A stretch of DNA of 6,430 nucleotides, taken from NCBI GenBank assembly GCA_025350175.1, contig JANXYF010000174.1:1-6430 (forward strand), written 5' to 3'. This stretch comes from Nitrosopumilales archaeon (lineage in GTDB: Archaea > Thermoproteota > Nitrososphaeria > Nitrososphaerales > Nitrosopumilaceae). Under the pieces are notes generated by a model. It was not told where the DNA came from. It ran no database searches and was given only the letters and a program-made list of their open reading frames with translations. The stretch's first letter is position 1; each line of letters starts with the position of its first letter. A program made the position numbers and the translations under genes. Below are positions 5,025 through 6,430 of this stretch, one piece after another.

Positions 5025-5366
5025 TTATTTAGTTGTCAATAGTAGAATTGCTCTTGCGAGATCCCCTTTTGCCTCAGTCAAGGCATTTGTTGCCACTTCT
5101 GGAGATACATTAGCTTGTTGTGCTACAAGCAGTATATCTTCTTGACTAAAGATAGGCACTTCGAGTTCTCTTTCCTCATAGCTTTCAGCAATTATTTGGA
5201 AAATTGAGTTATCTTTTGCTTTCATTTCAGTAACTGATGGTTTTGTAATTATGATCTCTTTTGTATCTGTCTTAATTATGACTTCTTGTACATTCTGTAT
5301 GTCTTTCATTTCAAGACCCATTTTGTCCAACATTCTTCGCATCTCACGGTTTCCGCCACGCATCAT
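5025..5366 (-). CDS. nac: Nascent polypeptide-associated complex protein (archaeal NAC alpha)
   Basis: The archaeal homodimeric counterpart of the eukaryotic NAC alpha subunit, which binds ribosomes near the exit tunnel and contacts nascent chains. From the ATG at 5366 it has 113 residues, normal for the family. MMRGGNREMRRMLDKMG is the usual N-terminus; QNVQEVIIKTDTKEIIITKPSVTEM (about 24-48) followed by a second strand set to about 64 is the NAC dimerisation domain; FSQEDILLVAQQANVSPEV and ALTEAKGDLARAILLL (about 73-110) form the C-terminal UBA domain. The frame is open further to GTG at 5384, which would overlap the PUA gene by 11 bp. I prefer ATG 5366 (or ATG 5363) because homologues start with this block and it leaves a 7-bp gap after the PUA stop. 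Tight spacing implies cotranscription with the PUA gene. Confidence 0.93.
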   Translation of the reverse strand: MMRGGNREMRRMLDKMGLEMKDIQNVQEVIIKTDTKEIIITKPSVTEMKAKDNSIFQIIAESYEERELEVPIFSQEDILLVAQQANVSPEVATNALTEAKGDLARAILLLTTK

Positions 5367-5373
5367 GGTATAT

Positions 5374-5850
5374 TCATACTCCACTGTTTGTACTTTTTAA
5401 ACTATCTCTGATCTTTATCGCTACTCCTTTTTTAAACGACAGTATCATTCTTGTAGATAATACAGCCTTACCAACTGCGATTACTTTGTCATTATGAAGT
5501 ACTGCTACATCTCCACCTATCATTATGTTCTTTCCACACCAGGTTACATGCTTACAAAACACAGAGCTGCCTTCTTGAACAAAGGCCTTTGAGTCATCAT
5601 CAATTTCAAGGCAGTTTTCTTTGAACTTTTTACTCTTCAGAAGTATCTGAGCAAAAAATGGAGTAATAGCAAGACCACCATCTGTTCTTAACGTACAAAG
5701 TAGATTATCATTTTGATGTACGTGCTTTATTCTTCCCGTATTCTTTGAATATTCTATTGACACGTCCTTTGGAAGATATTTTGATACCCCTTGACCAAAA
5801 AGTGCATCTAAGGTATACTTGATTTTAAGGACTGAATCCATACGATTCAT
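5374..5850 (-). CDS. Stand-alone PUA-domain RNA-binding protein resembling the C-terminal part of archaeosine tRNA-guanine transglycosylase
   Basis: A 158-residue protein without a catalytic domain. Residues 12-30 (TLDALFGQGVSKYLPKDVS) and 31-62 (IEYSKNTGRIKHVH ... LRTDGGLAIT) match the pre-PUA region of archaeal TGT, including the SxxTGRI block. Residues about 82-152 are the PUA domain: DSKAFVQEGSSVFCKHV, GGDVAVLHNDKVIAVGKAVL, then FKKGVAIKIRDSL. In archaeosine TGT this module grips the tRNA acceptor stem; alone it may present RNA to a partner or sit on the ribosome, like the related Tma20/MCT-1 proteins. It is the first gene of the string leading to NAC, 7 bp away, and a PUA gene next to NAC is an arrangement I recall from other archaea. 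The start is ATG at 5850, with an in-frame ATG at codon 4. Confidence 0.88.
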   Translation of the reverse strand: MNRMDSVLKIKYTLDALFGQGVSKYLPKDVSIEYSKNTGRIKHVHQNDNLLCTLRTDGGLAITPFFAQILLKSKKFKENCLEIDDDSKAFVQEGSSVFCKHVTWCGKNIMIGGDVAVLHNDKVIAVGKAVLSTRMILSFKKGVAIKIRDSLKSTNSGV

Positions 5851-5892
5851 GCCATTTAGCCGTGTTAATTATTTTTGCAACATGAAAGTTAC

Positions 5893-5900
5893 CTATATAG
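5893..5900. promoter_or_regulatory. CTATATAG box, likely TATA element of the PUA-NAC operon
   Basis: A perfect 8-bp palindrome in the 91-bp divergent region. Used on the minus strand, a start 26 nt away falls near 5870, giving a leader of about 20 nt before the PUA ATG at 5850. Used on the plus strand it would start near 5922, also upstream of the AbrB-PhoU gene. An alternative minus-strand box, AAATAATT (5874-5867), is weaker. Confidence 0.45.
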
Positions 5901-5912
5901 AAATCCCTACAA

Positions 5913-5920
5913 CTATATAG
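5913..5920 (+). promoter_or_regulatory. CTATATAG box, likely TATA element of the AbrB-PhoU gene
   Basis: The second copy of CTATATAG, exactly 20 bp after the first (CTATATAGAA shared at 5893-5902 and 5913-5922). Its centre is about 25 nt upstream of the ATG at 5942, the spacing for a leaderless transcript starting at the codon itself. Confidence 0.55.
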
Positions 5921-5923
5921 AAT

Positions 5924-5942
5924 TATCACCATACATGTGATA
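5924..5942. promoter_or_regulatory. Inverted repeat over the AbrB-PhoU start site, candidate operator
   Basis: TATCAC, 7 bp (CATACAT), GTGATA: six-base arms pair perfectly. It lies between the TATA-like box and the start codon and includes the first base of the ATG, the position where a bound protein would block initiation. Short arms mean chance is not excluded. Confidence 0.35.
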
Positions 5943-6430
5943 TGGGTACAAATGAAGAAATGAGGAAAATACAGTTTACTGGCAAGTCTTCATACATTGT
6001 TTCACTTCCAAAACAGTGGATAATGGATATGGGTCTTAAGCAAGGAGATCAGGTTGCCGTAGTAAGACAAGGAGTTTCCAATTTACAAATTGTACCATTA
6101 AAGCATCATAACAAACCTACAGGTACTGAAGAAGCATCAATTGAGATCAAACCAGAGGATGCAGATTCTACAATAGTTAGAAAATTGATTTCACTTTATC
6201 TTCTGGGATTTACTATCATAAATGTAAAATCAAAGATGGGAAGATTAAAGCCATCTCAGAGAAATTCTATCAAAGATGCAGTAAAGGGTATTCTGATGGG
6301 AACTGAGATTACTGCTGATTCCACTGAGGGTATTACTATTCAAGTACTCATCAATTTATTCGAACTTTCAGTTGATGGGGCATTAAAAAGAATGTTGATA
6401 ATAGCAAAATCAATGCAAAACGATGCTCTA
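5942..6430 (+). CDS. AbrB-PhoU fusion protein, phosphate-uptake-regulator-like (3' end outside window)
   Basis: 163 codons are open from ATG at 5942 to the window edge with no stop. Residues about 8-52 form a SpoVT-AbrB DNA-binding domain: RKIQFTGKSSYIVSLPKQW (8-26), then MGLKQGDQVAVVRQG and LQIVPL, the two swapped-hairpin halves. From about 75 on (DSTIVRKLISLYLLGFTIINV ... SQRNSIKDAVKGILMG ... QVLINLFELSVDGALKRML) the helices match the start of a PhoU-like domain. Such fusions are common in Thaumarchaeota, often in several copies, and are presumed to link phosphate status to gene control; this is inferred from the family. An in-frame stop at 5918-5920 bounds the start on the left. ATG at 5960 (before RKIQFTGKS) is an alternative start, but the box-to-ATG spacing favours 5942. 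Confidence 0.88.
   Translation, partial: MGTNEEMRKIQFTGKSSYIVSLPKQWIMDMGLKQGDQVAVVRQGVSNLQIVPLKHHNKPTGTEEASIEIKPEDADSTIVRKLISLYLLGFTIINVKSKMGRLKPSQRNSIKDAVKGILMGTEITADSTEGITIQVLINLFELSVDGALKRMLIIAKSMQNDAL

Noticed and set aside
4945..5145. Plus-strand open frame covering the NAC 3' end and the gap before the RuvC-like gene
   Set aside because: Antisense to the well-supported UBA domain of NAC; no motif or convincing start.

Overview
The window looks like a low-GC (AT-rich) ammonia-oxidising archaeon of the Nitrosopumilus type (Thaumarchaeota/Nitrososphaerota). This rests on archaeal-type genes (nascent polypeptide-associated complex protein, archaeosine-transglycosylase-like PUA protein, archaeal aspartate-semialdehyde dehydrogenase), a Cys-rich zinc-ribbon protein of a kind I associate with this phylum, an AbrB-PhoU fusion protein, heme O synthase, and TATA-like boxes about 20-30 nt upstream of starts that suggest leaderless or very short-leader transcripts. 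The assignment comes from family recognition only; no database search was possible.

Layout. Left part, plus strand: the 3' end of aspartate-semialdehyde dehydrogenase (1-404), an Lrp/AsnC regulator (481-939) with a 9-bp-arm inverted repeat immediately before its start codon, and heme O synthase CtaB (985-1902). Middle, minus strand, converging on ctaB with only 15 bp between stops: a gene string read right to left as zinc-ribbon protein with a repetitive Lys/Ala tail (4093-3611), a small protein whose pattern resembles proteasome assembly chaperone 3 (3587-3249), and a UbiD-type decarboxylase (3252-1918). Right part, minus strand: a second string of PUA protein (5850-5374), NAC (5366-5025) and a RuvC/YqgF-like RNase H-fold protein (4968-4309), whose 3' end overlaps a protein-like small reading frame (4388-4254) and is followed by oligo-T tracts. 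Far right, plus strand: an AbrB-PhoU protein starting at 5942 and running off the window, divergent from the PUA gene across a 91-bp region with twin CTATATAG boxes and an inverted repeat.

How the genes fit together. CtaB supplies heme O for a heme-copper oxidase. The UbiD protein is a candidate for the prenylated-FMN-dependent decarboxylase of the archaeal mevalonate pathway. PUA and NAC form a translation-linked pair (RNA binding, nascent-chain handling). Most of the window is ordinary housekeeping. The parts most worth checking are the PAC3-like protein, the RuvC-like protein with its overlapping small frame, the repeat-tailed zinc ribbon, and the two putative operators. I saw no mobile element, CRISPR array, rRNA or tRNA.
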